Assembly: GCA_027490195.1 (NCBI GenBank)
Contig: JAIXYN010000020.1
Span: 1 to 64,000 of the forward strand
Direction of reading: 5' to 3'
DNA: 64,000 nt
From: Verrucomicrobiaceae bacterium
GTDB taxonomy: Bacteria > Verrucomicrobiota > Verrucomicrobiia > Verrucomicrobiales > Verrucomicrobiaceae
The notes below the pieces were generated by a model. That model had not been told where the DNA came from. It worked only from the letters and a program-made list of their open reading frames with translations, and made no database searches. The translations under genes and the position numbers were made by a program. Positions 20,930 to 28,611 of this stretch are shown here, in pieces (the first letter of the stretch is position 1; every line of letters begins with the position of its first letter).

Positions 20930-21184
20930 CTAGGCCGCGAGCTTTGTGATCACCTCTGCAATGGATTCGATGCTCTTGAAGGTGCGGCGGCCAATCAGAT
21001 TGTCGGGGAATTCCACATCGAACTTGTCTTCCAGCGCCAGCATCACCGCCACGGTCGCTAAAGACGTCAGGCCGGCGTTATAAAGGTCATCAGCCTCCGT
21101 CAGGTTTTCCACGGGGAACCGTCCATGCTGGGCAAGGACTTCACGGATGTCAGGCACCAAAGTATTGCGTTCGTTGTCGCTCAT
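20930..21184 (-). CDS. aminoacyl carrier protein (ACP-like)
   Basis: This 84-residue four-helix carrier protein carries Ser41 in DDLYNAGLTSLATVAVML, the expected phosphopantetheine attachment site. Helix III and the end of the fold read EFPDNLIGRRTFKSIESIAEVI. It is first in the operon and is the likely acceptor for the amino acid ligase two genes downstream. Standard fatty-acid ACPs have DSL at the attachment site, whereas here it is LTS, so it is a specialised carrier. An AT-rich stretch with TATAAT on the minus strand (21211-21216) lies about 30 bases upstream and may be the -10 box. Confidence 0.9.
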   Translation of the reverse strand: MSDNERNTLVPDIREVLAQHGRFPVENLTEADDLYNAGLTSLATVAVMLALEDKFDVEFPDNLIGRRTFKSIESIAEVITKLAA

Positions 21185-21493
21185 AATGATAAGTGGACTA
21201 AATATATGTAATTATAATAAATATAGCAAATATTTATCCGTCCATTTATTTCATCAGCCACCGCGACTCTCGCTGCCCAGCAATGAAGCATGCCCCCATG
21301 GGGCGAACTTTTCAGCGCCCTTCGCCAGCTTTTCCCACGCGCAGCGTGCCTCATCACCTGCGTCTTTACCTGCCCTTATTTTGCAGTGCATGACCGCCCC
21401 CAGACCGTTCGCCATTGTGGCGCGGTGGCAAAATCAACGCCGGCCATGATTAACCCATACGCACGCACAGGTTAAGCAGAGAGGGGGTTGTTC
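21185..21493. other. intergenic region upstream of the carrier-protein operon
   Basis: The first ~65 bases are very AT-rich (21185-21250) and probably hold the operon promoter, including TATAAT on the minus strand at 21211-21216. No good -35 was found. The remainder has short inverted repeats (for example GCCCCCATGGGGC near 21293) and no convincing gene. Confidence 0.4.
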
Positions 21494-21531
21494 AAAAATG
21501 CCTACAGGCTGCACCCTGCCTTGACGCAGGG
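21494..21531 (-). terminator. possible terminator of the small secreted protein gene
   Basis: On the minus strand a CCCTGC/GCAGGG hairpin is followed by a short GCC-TGTA-GGC hairpin and ATTTTTG. It lies just after the stop codon of the gene ending at 21550. Confidence 0.45.
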
Positions 21532-21549
21532 CAGAAGCGGTACGGCCAA

Positions 21550-22005
21550 TCAACGCACCGGATTTTTCGAAATTTTATAAATCCAATGTTCAACACGCCC
21601 AGCGCGGACGCATGCATAAACTTCAGATGAGAACTGGGTGGTACTGTACCGAGCTCTGGAGACGCGCGGGAGAGGCCTGCCATCCGTGCTGATCTGCTGG
21701 TACGAAGTGTCTGGACCTGCGGTGAAAAACGTCACAGGCACCAGCCAGTAAATCTCGTTGTTGTATTTGCCAATGGTTGGGTTGCCGTAACGAAACACAT
21801 TTTCTGGGGTCACGGAGCTGACCTGACCTGCCCGCATGCTCTTAATGAGCAACGGGTATCGCCCTCTGAAATCTTTTGCTGGCCTCACGCCTGCCATTGG
21901 ATGGTTGAAACTGGGATCTGTCGCGTGGTCCGAGGCATTGGCGGATGCGAACATGCCCAGACCAAAAACAACGAGAAAAGCGAGCAGTGAGGAATGAGTC
22001 TTCAT
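21550..22005 (-). CDS. small secreted protein of unknown function
   Basis: The product has 151 residues with a signal peptide (MKTHSSLLAFLVVFGLGMFASANAS). I do not recognise the mature domain. It is polar, contains one cysteine (EVYACVRAG), and has a series of short beta-prone segments (NEIYWLVPVTFFTAGP, EHWIYKISKNPVR). The frame is open for 17 more codons upstream, but the ATG at 22005 starts the signal peptide. It stands alone on the minus strand and is followed by a weak terminator. Confidence 0.6.
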   Translation of the reverse strand: MKTHSSLLAFLVVFGLGMFASANASDHATDPSFNHPMAGVRPAKDFRGRYPLLIKSMRAGQVSSVTPENVFRYGNPTIGKYNNEIYWLVPVTFFTAGPDTSYQQISTDGRPLPRVSRARYSTTQFSSEVYACVRAGRVEHWIYKISKNPVR

Positions 22006-22157
22006 GTGAGTGATGGGATTGCGCCTATGAATATGGCCATATCCTTGAGAGATCAATGAAACCTTAATGACAAAACGGTTGATTGTAGGGGCACACTAAA
22101 AAGATGCCCCCCCCTTGTAAGCATCATTCACGCCATGATCGCTGCTGGGTTCTGCCG

Positions 22158-22526
22158 TCAGCCCAACTCTCCGACCTCGTAATAATCATCCTCTGCGATG
22201 TCTGGAATGCCAACAACGAGGACGCGCATCTTCCCACGCGCACCATGCACGACACCGGGCGGGATGTGTACCAGAGAGCCCTGGCTGACAGGCTGTTCGA
22301 CGCCGTCGAGCACGACAGTGCCGCTGCCGGCAAGGACGTAGTAGAGTTCCGTGGAGCGTTTGTGGTAATGGAGCTTCGCGCCGTCGATGTCCACCGCATG
22401 TGCCCAGGCAGCTGGGGACAACTCCTCATCTTCGCGGCTGATTAAGCGATCCCGCCAGCCGCAGGTGCTACGCTCACGCGGCGTGTGGCCTTCGTGGCGG
22501 ATCAGCAGCGGGCCGGCGGCAGACAT
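22158..22526 (-). CDS. cupin-domain protein
   Basis: The 122-residue protein is a single small beta-barrel cupin. Motif 1 is LHYHKRSTELYYVLAGSG, with two His and one Glu as metal ligands. Motif 2 is GSLVHIPPGVVHGARG, with the last His. Such proteins bind a metal and a small ligand; substrate and reaction are not evident. It lies 33 bases after the CII-like regulator on the same strand and is probably cotranscribed with it. Confidence 0.85.
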   Translation of the reverse strand: MSAAGPLLIRHEGHTPRERSTCGWRDRLISREDEELSPAAWAHAVDIDGAKLHYHKRSTELYYVLAGSGTVVLDGVEQPVSQGSLVHIPPGVVHGARGKMRVLVVGIPDIAEDDYYEVGELG

Positions 22527-22559
22527 GGGTGCAAATGACCTGGATTTGTAACGCAGGTG

Positions 22560-23045
22560 CTACTTAAAAGTGCGGTGGGTTTTAATCTCATCCGCGAGAG
22601 GGGCAAACTCGCCCTTCTCGCAATGTCGGACAAAACCTTCAGTGAAACGTTTCAATTCATCCCACACACTGCGGATGTGGGCCGCCTCCTCCAAACTGAC
22701 ACGGCTGTCTGATGCGGCCGTGCTGATGGCGGTGAGGAGATCCGCGAACTGCTGGACGATTTCCTGCGTGGCAGGCATCAGTTCCATGCCACGCGGCCCC
22801 CCGCCGGTGGGATTCTGCACAAAGACGCCGTTTGCCTTGTGGCAGAGCCACTGGATGAGCTGCGGATCCTTGGTGATCTCAAACAATTGGCGCACGCGAT
22901 CAAGCGGATTGGAGGTCCCACTGCCCTGCTGCTCGTCGGGCTGGGACCACTTGTAGGCGAGCGAAAGAGAAACGCCCATCTGAGCCGCCACCTCTTTAAA
23001 GCTGGTTTGCTCAACGGCCTTGCTGATCACTTCGTGGGAGTCCAT
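22560..23045 (-). CDS. CII-like HTH regulatory protein
   Basis: This 161-residue protein has an N-terminal helix-turn-helix (EQTSFKEVAAQMGVSLSLAYKW), then PLDRVRQLFEITKDPQLIQWLC and a helical tail. The arrangement resembles the phage regulatory CII family, which is also common as chromosomal genes in this phylum. Nothing else nearby is phage-like, so I read it as a chromosomal DNA-binding regulator. It may control the cupin gene downstream, with which it forms a two-gene unit. Confidence 0.65.
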   Translation of the reverse strand: MDSHEVISKAVEQTSFKEVAAQMGVSLSLAYKWSQPDEQQGSGTSNPLDRVRQLFEITKDPQLIQWLCHKANGVFVQNPTGGGPRGMELMPATQEIVQQFADLLTAISTAASDSRVSLEEAAHIRSVWDELKRFTEGFVRHCEKGEFAPLADEIKTHRTFK

Positions 23046-23236
23046 ACCTGATTTGTTTCAGAAAGTGAACCATTTGGCAAGTAGCATCCTTGCCGTTCTA
23101 ACATGGCAAATGTGACACACTCTTACTCTTTGCGCTTGTAGAAGAAAATTCCACGCACCTAGTCTGCCGCCTCATAAAAATCTCCACCGTCATCGTCAGC
23201 AAAGACGGCACGGCCACCATTGAGGAGAGTGTTCTA

Positions 23237-23893
23237 ATGGGTGCCCAGCCCGCTGGCATGATCCAAGGCGGTCAGGGCGATCAGCTCAAGGGCCTCGTCA
23301 TGGACAAGGAAAAAGCCGAGGAACGCGCGAAGAAACTCGGCGAGGGCGTCACCGTCAAATCCCATGAGGAAGTGAAAACTCCCGATGGCAAAAGCGGTGT
23401 GAAAATCGTCTTCGCCGTCGCTGATGTGACGAAGCTGAAATACGCACCCTATGAACCCGAGCAGGAAGGCAAGCCCTCCACCACAGCGCCGATGACCTTC
23501 GCGCTGAGCGGCTCCACCCTTACCATCACCAATCCTGATGCGGATAAAAAGAAAGGCGGCGATGCCGCAAAGCCGAAGAAGAACGCCGAGCAAATCGCCA
23601 TGATGAAATCCCAGATGGCGATGATGAAGCCTATGTTCGCGGGCATGCACGTTGCCGTGGAAGTCAAAGGAGCCAATGGCATCTCCAGCTCCAGCGCCTC
23701 GCATCTGAAGGATGGCACGATCAGCTACATGGACATCCAGTTCGACAAGATCATGGACAACAGCGAGGTCTTCGCCGGCTTCATGGAAACGGCTGATACC
23801 GGCTTGAGCCCGGCGGAAGTGGCAGAAAAATTCAAAAACGTCGATGGTCTCAAAATCGAGGGCAAAAAAGTGGCCACGGCTGAGCTCAAGTAA
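23237..23893 (+). CDS. probable secreted/lipoprotein of unknown function, start unresolved
   Basis: The 218-codon frame from the ATG at 23237 encodes a basic, lysine-rich protein with PEQEGKPSTTAPMTFALSG and a C-terminal helical part (SPAEVAEKFKNVDGLKIEG). The same frame stays open upstream to 23102 and reads STVIVSKDGTATIEESVL just before that ATG. This is a typical first beta-strand pair of verrucomicrobial exported proteins in which KDG(S/T)xTI precedes such a strand. No ATG, GTG or TTG occurs in the extension, and a signal peptide is missing. The gene may have lost its 5' end, carry a frameshift near 23100-23170, or use a rare start. Function unknown. Confidence 0.6.
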   Translation: MGAQPAGMIQGGQGDQLKGLVMDKEKAEERAKKLGEGVTVKSHEEVKTPDGKSGVKIVFAVADVTKLKYAPYEPEQEGKPSTTAPMTFALSGSTLTITNPDADKKKGGDAAKPKKNAEQIAMMKSQMAMMKPMFAGMHVAVEVKGANGISSSSASHLKDGTISYMDIQFDKIMDNSEVFAGFMETADTGLSPAEVAEKFKNVDGLKIEGKKVATAELK

Positions 23894-23925
23894 GCCACCT
23901 CACCCATCGACTGAGTCAATCCAGC

Positions 23926-23954
23926 AAAGCCGGGGAATGAAGCCCCGGCTTTTT
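23926..23954 (+). terminator. rho-independent terminator
   Basis: AGCCGGGG (23928-23935) pairs with CCCCGGCT (23943-23950), the stem is extended by A-T pairs, and a T-run follows. It lies 33 bases after the preceding stop codon. Confidence 0.88.
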
Positions 23955-24025
23955 CGTGAGTTCTTGTCGAGATCGGCATGAGTTTTCGTTTGCCGCACCG
24001 CCCTGACGCCGGACATTCAGCGCCC

Positions 24026-24679
24026 ATGTCTCAGATTCTAGATTTCGCCCTGCACATCGACAAGCACCTGCAAACCTTCGCCTTGGAACATGGCGCACTG
24101 ATTTATGGACTGCTCTTCGCCATTGTCTTTTGCGAGACCGGCCTGGTGGTGATGCCCTTTCTGCCGGGTGACTCACTGCTGTTTGCCGTGGGCGCACTGT
24201 CCGCCCAGGGCCTCATCCGCATCGAGTACATTATTCCGCTGCTCATGTGCGCCGCCATCATCGGGGACAACCTGAACTACTGGATCGGCCGCAAGGCGGG
24301 CGGCTGGATCGTCAACCAGCGCTGGTTCAAGCGCGACTACCTCGCGAAGACCGAAGGCTTCTTCGTCAAGCATGGCGGCAAGGCCATCATCCTCGCACGC
24401 TTCGTGCCCATCGTGCGCACCTTTGCCCCCTTCACCGCAGGCTTTGGCCGCATGGACTACCGCCGTTTCCTCGGCTACAGCCTCGGCGGCGGCTTGGTCT
24501 GGGTGCTCAGCTTCAGCATCGCCGGTTACTTCCTCGGCAGCATCCCAATCATCAAAAACAACCTCAAGCTGGTCTTTGTTCTCATCATCGTCGTCTCCAT
24601 GCTGCCCATCATGTTTGAAGTGCTCAAACACAAAGCAGAGGCCAAAAAGGCGAAAGCGGAAAAGGACGGTGAATCTTAG
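24026..24679 (+). CDS. DedA-family membrane protein
   Basis: The 217-residue protein is a polytopic inner-membrane DedA/SNARE-associated protein. It has the re-entrant segment ETGLVVMPFLPGDSLLFAVG and the family signature ARFVPIVRTFAPFTAGFG, with the conserved Arg residues. Members act in phospholipid (undecaprenyl phosphate or phosphatidylethanolamine) flipping and in proton-linked homeostasis. The C-terminus is a charged Lys/Glu tail. The frame is open to an ATG at 23978, but the ATG at 24026 fits family starts (MSQILDFALHIDKHL). It converges with the lipoprotein gene 6 bases later. Confidence 0.92.
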   Translation: MSQILDFALHIDKHLQTFALEHGALIYGLLFAIVFCETGLVVMPFLPGDSLLFAVGALSAQGLIRIEYIIPLLMCAAIIGDNLNYWIGRKAGGWIVNQRWFKRDYLAKTEGFFVKHGGKAIILARFVPIVRTFAPFTAGFGRMDYRRFLGYSLGGGLVWVLSFSIAGYFLGSIPIIKNNLKLVFVLIIVVSMLPIMFEVLKHKAEAKKAKAEKDGES

Positions 24680-24685
24680 TCCCGT

Positions 24686-25174
24686 TTAAGGCCTCGGCAC
24701 CCGCGCCCCCGTGCTCGGGTTCATGTAGTAGCCCTGAGCACCGCCGACACCGGGCACGTACACCGGCTGCGTGGGCATCCTGCCGTTGTAGCGCTGGTTG
24801 TTGTGCGGAACCGTCATGCCCGGATACACCGGCATGTTGCCAATAGTCTGATAGCTCTGCACCCCGCCGTAAGAGTTGATGACACCGCTCGAACTGCGGC
24901 TGCCAAAGGGGCCGGACACATTCTGCTGGTACATGAACTGGTTCCCCTGCGGCATTGCCGTCGGTCCGGAACCCGGCGCATACCCACCCCGTGGTACTGG
25001 GGCGCTGCTGCTGCCAGACATGCTGGCAATGCTCTGGCTGGGGCTACTGCGCGGAACGACTGCCGGGCGGTTGGCAGAGGGATAATAATAACTCGAACCG
25101 TCTCCTCGTGGTGCGCTGTCACAAGCACCCAGGGAAAGTGCGACCAATGCAGGCACACAGAATCGTGTTTTCAT
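24686..25174 (-). CDS. putative lipoprotein, Gly/Pro/Ser/Tyr-rich
   Basis: This 162-residue protein has a lipoprotein signal with the lipobox LGAC (MKTRFCVPALVALSLGAC). The mature part is low complexity, rich in Ser, Pro, Gly, Tyr and Asn (for example GGAQGYYMNPSTGARVPRP at the end). It has no recognisable domain and is probably surface-anchored and disordered. It is divergent from the uracil phosphoribosyltransferase gene, 77 bases away. Confidence 0.6.
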   Translation of the reverse strand: MKTRFCVPALVALSLGACDSAPRGDGSSYYYPSANRPAVVPRSSPSQSIASMSGSSSAPVPRGGYAPGSGPTAMPQGNQFMYQQNVSGPFGSRSSSGVINSYGGVQSYQTIGNMPVYPGMTVPHNNQRYNGRMPTQPVYVPGVGGAQGYYMNPSTGARVPRP

Positions 25175-25251
25175 GCCTGCACGGTATCATGACCGTCAAC
25201 CCGGTGGTGGAAAACTTTGCCAGCACGGGCAAACGCGGCAGAATGCCCGCC

Positions 25252-25875
25252 ATGCAGCCCGTTGTCGTCGTTCAACATCCTTTGGCACAGTGCCATCTCG
25301 CCGCCATCCGTGCTGTCGGCACGCCATCGCATGAATTTCGGCGGCATCTGAATCACCTCGCACGCCTTCTCTTCCTCGAAGCCACCCGTGAGCTGCCGGT
25401 GCAGGAAGTCAGCGTGCAAACACCGCTGAAACAAACCGTGGGCGCACAGCTGGCACGCCCGCTCGTCTGCGTGCCCATCCTGCGCGCCGGCCTGGGTTTG
25501 CTGGATGGCATCCTGCCCCTCGTGCCTGACGCCGTCGTCGCCCACGTAGGCATCAGGCGAAATGAGGAAACCGCCCTGCCGCAGGCCTACTATGCAAATC
25601 TTCCCGCCAATCTCTCTGCCGCAGATGTGTTCCTGATGGACCCCATGCTCGCCACCGGCGGCAGCGCCTGCGAGGCCGCACGCCAGCTCAAGGAAGCCGG
25701 AGCCATGCGTATCACCATGATCTGCGTGGTGAGCTGCCCGGAAGGACTGGCGGCGATGCAGCTTGCTCATCCCGATGTGGCCATCGTCACCGCCGCCATT
25801 GATGCTGGCCTCAACGACAAATGCTACATCGTCCCCGGCCTCGGCGATGCCGGAGACCGCTATTTCGGCACCTGA
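25252..25875 (+). CDS. upp: uracil phosphoribosyltransferase
   Basis: The 207-residue enzyme makes UMP from uracil and PRPP in pyrimidine salvage. The PRPP-binding loop VFLMDPMLATGGSACEA and the C-terminal uracil-binding segment GDAGDRYFGT are intact. The length equals that of E. coli Upp (208), and the N-terminus MQPVVVVQHPLAQ aligns with it. The frame extends far upstream (to 24955), but that extension overlaps the lipoprotein gene antisense and is not coding. An ATG three codons earlier (25243) is the only serious alternative start. Confidence 0.96.
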   Translation: MQPVVVVQHPLAQCHLAAIRAVGTPSHEFRRHLNHLARLLFLEATRELPVQEVSVQTPLKQTVGAQLARPLVCVPILRAGLGLLDGILPLVPDAVVAHVGIRRNEETALPQAYYANLPANLSAADVFLMDPMLATGGSACEAARQLKEAGAMRITMICVVSCPEGLAAMQLAHPDVAIVTAAIDAGLNDKCYIVPGLGDAGDRYFGT

Positions 25876-25932
25876 AGTTTGCTTCCTCTTCGCACGATCC
25901 GGCCCTTAAGCAGCGTTTCATTCCTTCCTCCC

Positions 25933-26859
25933 ATGCCAATCACCTTCCCTCCTCTCACCCGCCGCAACTTTTTGCAGCACGGCACCGCCGCTGCCCTGGG
26001 CACACTCGCCACCCAGCTTCCGGCCTTGGAGATCCCTGAGCAGACCTGGGTGTTGTTTTCTGACACCCACATCGCCCAAGACGAGGCACTCGTCGCTCGC
26101 GGTGCCTGCATGGCGGAAAACCTGCGTCGCTGCGCCAATCAGGTGCTCAAGATCGGTCAGAAGCCCTTTGGCCTCATCGTCAACGGTGACTGCGCCTACC
26201 TGGATGGCAAAACAGAAGACTACGTCGCCTTCGGCCATTGCATTCAGGCCCTGCGCGAGCAGTCCATTCAGATCCACTGCACCCTCGGCAACCACGACCA
26301 CCGCACCAATTTCCTCAACGCCATCATCGGCCCGCCGCCGCCCAATGCCGAGCGCCCCATGAACGTGCCGGACAAGCACGTCGCCACCGTCACCAGTGCG
26401 CAGGTGAACTGGATCCTCCTCGACTCCCTCGACCTCGTCAATAAAACCCCCGGCATGCTGGGCGAGCAACAGCTCGTATGGATCGAGCGCGAACTGCGCA
26501 ACGCGCCTAACAAGCCCACCTTCATCGTGGCGCATCACAACCCCATGCAGACCAGCATGGACGAGAAGAAGAAAGGCAGCTGCCTGCAGGACAGCGATGC
26601 CCTCTTCGACCTCCTCGCCGCCTATCCCAAAGTGCAGGGCTACATTTACGGCCACACGCACACCTGGCTGAAAACGAAGCATGAGAAGACCGGCCTTCCG
26701 CTCATCAATCTCCCGCCCGTTGCCTACACCTTCGACCCCAAACGCCCGAACGGCTGGGTCATCGTCCGCATCAATTCAGAGCGCGCCGAGTTCGAACTCC
26801 GTGCACTCAACCCCGCTCATGAAGAGCACGGGCAGAAGCACGTGATCAAGTTCGTGTGA
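25933..26859 (+). CDS. Tat-exported metallophosphoesterase
   Basis: The 308-residue protein begins with a Tat-type signal (LTRRNFLQHGTAAALG). The calcineurin-like metallophosphoesterase motifs appear in order: FSDTHI, IVNGDCAYLDG, GNHDHR, AHHNPMQ and YGHTHTW. It should bind two metal ions and hydrolyse a phosphoester outside the cytoplasm; the substrate is unknown. It lies 57 bases after upp and may be cotranscribed with it. The ATG at 25933 places the signal correctly, so the frame's earlier TTG is not used. Confidence 0.9.
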   Translation: MPITFPPLTRRNFLQHGTAAALGTLATQLPALEIPEQTWVLFSDTHIAQDEALVARGACMAENLRRCANQVLKIGQKPFGLIVNGDCAYLDGKTEDYVAFGHCIQALREQSIQIHCTLGNHDHRTNFLNAIIGPPPPNAERPMNVPDKHVATVTSAQVNWILLDSLDLVNKTPGMLGEQQLVWIERELRNAPNKPTFIVAHHNPMQTSMDEKKKGSCLQDSDALFDLLAAYPKVQGYIYGHTHTWLKTKHEKTGLPLINLPPVAYTFDPKRPNGWVIVRINSERAEFELRALNPAHEEHGQKHVIKFV

Positions 26860-26874
26860 GGCCAGGCAACCAAG

Positions 26875-26900
26875 GTGTCGGGGTCTCCTGACCCCGACAC
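26875..26900. terminator. bidirectional terminator between convergent genes
   Basis: GTGTCGGGGTC (26875-26885) pairs perfectly over 11 bp with GACCCCGACAC (26890-26900) around TCCT. It serves the metallophosphoesterase gene and abuts the stop codon of the opposing gene. Confidence 0.8.
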
Positions 26901-27340
26901 TAAACTCCGTCTTTGGAAGAATGCTGAATGGTGATCGTCATCTTGTCCTCACCATCATCAATTTGAATCTGACCTGTGCTGATTTCGATCTTCGGTTGAT
27001 GCGGAATCTTTTCCTGAAACACCGCTGATTTCCGGTACAGAGTGACCTGCTGGCCACCACGGTTAACCAACTCCACTTTCCATTGGATTGGTTCAATCAA
27101 ACCCAGTCCGTCGTATTCAACAAACGAAACGCCGACCACTTCTTGGCCGTCTAACGTGCCCCTGAAAAAGGTTCCATGTTCCGAGTAGTGGTGCCCTCTG
27201 GTCAAACAATACAACCCAACTGGGATCACCGCGACCAGCGCCCCGGCAATGAAGCTGATAACCCATCTATGGGACTTTCCCTTCATGCCCGAATTTAGAA
27301 TAGGCCTACTGTCGGAAAAAGAATCCCAGGCCAGCCTCAC
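26900..27340 (-). CDS. small single-pass membrane protein, unknown function
   Basis: This 146-residue protein has one membrane segment (WVISFIAGALVAVIPVGLY) and a C-terminal polar beta-rich part. I do not recognise the domain. Two starts are possible. The GTG at 27340 overlaps the preceding stop as GTGA and would couple it to the PUR-alpha-like gene. The ATG at 27286 puts the membrane segment near the N-terminus. The GTGA overlap favours the longer form. It is cotranscribed with the gene before it. Confidence 0.55.
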   Translation of the reverse strand: MRLAWDSFSDSRPILNSGMKGKSHRWVISFIAGALVAVIPVGLYCLTRGHHYSEHGTFFRGTLDGQEVVGVSFVEYDGLGLIEPIQWKVELVNRGGQQVTLYRKSAVFQEKIPHQPKIEISTGQIQIDDGEDKMTITIQHSSKDGV

Positions 27341-27579
27341 TCATCCACACCCGCAGCATCCAGCGTACGCATCATGGCGTCCAGGAACTCCTGCGCGGCG
27401 TCGATCGGCAGAATGATCGTGTCACGGCGGCCGCGAACGTCCTCGGTGATCTTGATGAACTTACCACGCTCATTCTCCTTGAGATCCAGGAAAAAAATCT
27501 TCCGATCCGTGATGATTTTCTCGGAATGCAGCGGCGGATTAGGCGGACGCCGTTCGTCTTCAAATTCTGTGTTCCTCAT
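27337..27579 (-). CDS. PUR-alpha-like nucleic-acid-binding protein
   Basis: The 80-residue protein contains one PUR repeat (KIFFLDLKENERGKFIKITE, then RRDTIILPIDAAQEFLDAMM). This matches the bacterial PUR-alpha family, which binds single-stranded DNA or RNA as dimers. A perfect GGAGGT Shine-Dalgarno lies 7 bases before the ATG at 27579. An upstream GTG at 27594 would overlap that site and is rejected. The GTGA overlap with the following membrane-protein gene suggests a two-gene operon. Confidence 0.85.
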   Translation of the reverse strand: MRNTEFEDERRPPNPPLHSEKIITDRKIFFLDLKENERGKFIKITEDVRGRRDTIILPIDAAQEFLDAMMRTLDAAGVDE

Positions 27580-27934
27580 GCCGGTAACCTCCACTGACTG
27601 ACGATTCGCTGTACTTTGTTCTGGGTGAATTCGATGACGATTCTAGGAGCAGCGCCGGGCTTGTCAATCCTTCTCACGGTTCATATCACGACCTCCAAGC
27701 CGCCTCCGGTGAAGTCTGCCGTCCCTCTCCGCACCCAAAAATAACCCGCGCAATCATTCCGAAGCCCAGTTTTTCAATTCTCCCCCACTCCGGCGATCAG
27801 GAATTTATTTAACCCTTCATTCACGCGCAACTAGTCACATCTAATTGCATTGAAGACGTTCAGCAAAATTGTAATCGCCTCGCCTCCAGTCAGTTGCTTA
27901 TATCGCGCATGACCATGACGTCAGCCCTCCCCAC
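27580..27934. other. intergenic region between divergent PUR-like and YqiJ-like genes
   Basis: These 355 bases must contain the two divergent promoters. The part nearest the PUR-like gene holds its GGAGGT ribosome-binding site (about 27587-27592). Around 27790-27880 the sequence becomes AT-rich (for example GAATTTATTTAACCC), which is the most likely promoter area for the plus-strand flotillin operon. No repeat or gene was recognised. Confidence 0.4.
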
Positions 27935-28585
27935 GTGTTAGAACTCTTTCAAGCATCCATCCTGCCACACCAGCTTTTGCTGACGCTGCTGCTGACACTG
28001 GTCGTTCTGTACTGGCTGCTAGTCCTGCTTGGCGCACTGGATTTCGAAGCTGATCTGCCGGACGATCTGGGCACAGACGGCGATGCCCACCACGGCACCG
28101 GCTCCTCACACGCTCTCGGCGGTGCCTGGCTCTCGGCAGGTCGTTTCTTCGGCTTCTCGCAGGTGCCCCTGCTGGTCTGGCTCAGTTTCATGGTCCTCTT
28201 TCTCTGGTTCGGCTCGCTGGCGCTGAATGAATGGTATAACCAGGCCGGCAGCCTGCTGCAGGCCACCTGGCTCCTTCTGCCCAACCTTCTCGGCAGCCTC
28301 ATCATGACCAAGCTCGTCACTCTTCCCGTCGCCAAACTCTTCAAAGCCATGGGCGATGCCGACTCCGAGGCCGAAGAGGTCATCGGGCGCACCGGTGTCA
28401 TCACTTCCACCGAGGCAGACGCCTCCTACGGTCAGCTAGAAATCACCACCGCCAGCGTTCCTCTGCTGATCAATGTCCGCACCGAGCCGGGAGTCACACC
28501 GCTGAAACGCGGCGACTCGGCCAAAGTCACCGCTGCCGGTCCCGACTATATCTTTTACTTCATCGAACCCGCTTCCCAGAACTAA
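27935..28585 (+). CDS. YqiJ-like OB-fold membrane protein (flotillin partner)
   Basis: The 216-residue protein has membrane segments near residues 9-34, 76-98 and 105-127, followed by a C-terminal OB-fold (GRTGVITSTEADASYGQLEI to the end). This layout belongs to the YqiJ/NfeD-like proteins that pair with flotillins in bacterial membrane microdomains. Translation starts at GTG (27935); no ATG exists near the N-terminus. The flotillin gene follows 26 bases later on the same strand. Confidence 0.85.
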   Translation: MLELFQASILPHQLLLTLLLTLVVLYWLLVLLGALDFEADLPDDLGTDGDAHHGTGSSHALGGAWLSAGRFFGFSQVPLLVWLSFMVLFLWFGSLALNEWYNQAGSLLQATWLLLPNLLGSLIMTKLVTLPVAKLFKAMGDADSEAEEVIGRTGVITSTEADASYGQLEITTASVPLLINVRTEPGVTPLKRGDSAKVTAAGPDYIFYFIEPASQN

Positions 28586-28611
28586 TCCCCCCCCTTTCAC
28601 CCAACTCTCTC

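Noticed and set aside
22560-23045. prophage remnant suggested by the CII-like regulator
   Set aside because: No other phage gene is nearby, and such regulators occur as ordinary chromosomal genes in this phylum.
24955-25251. 99-codon N-terminal extension of uracil phosphoribosyltransferase
   Set aside because: It overlaps the lipoprotein gene antisense and its Cys/Arg-rich sequence is unlike the family, whose start fits 25252.
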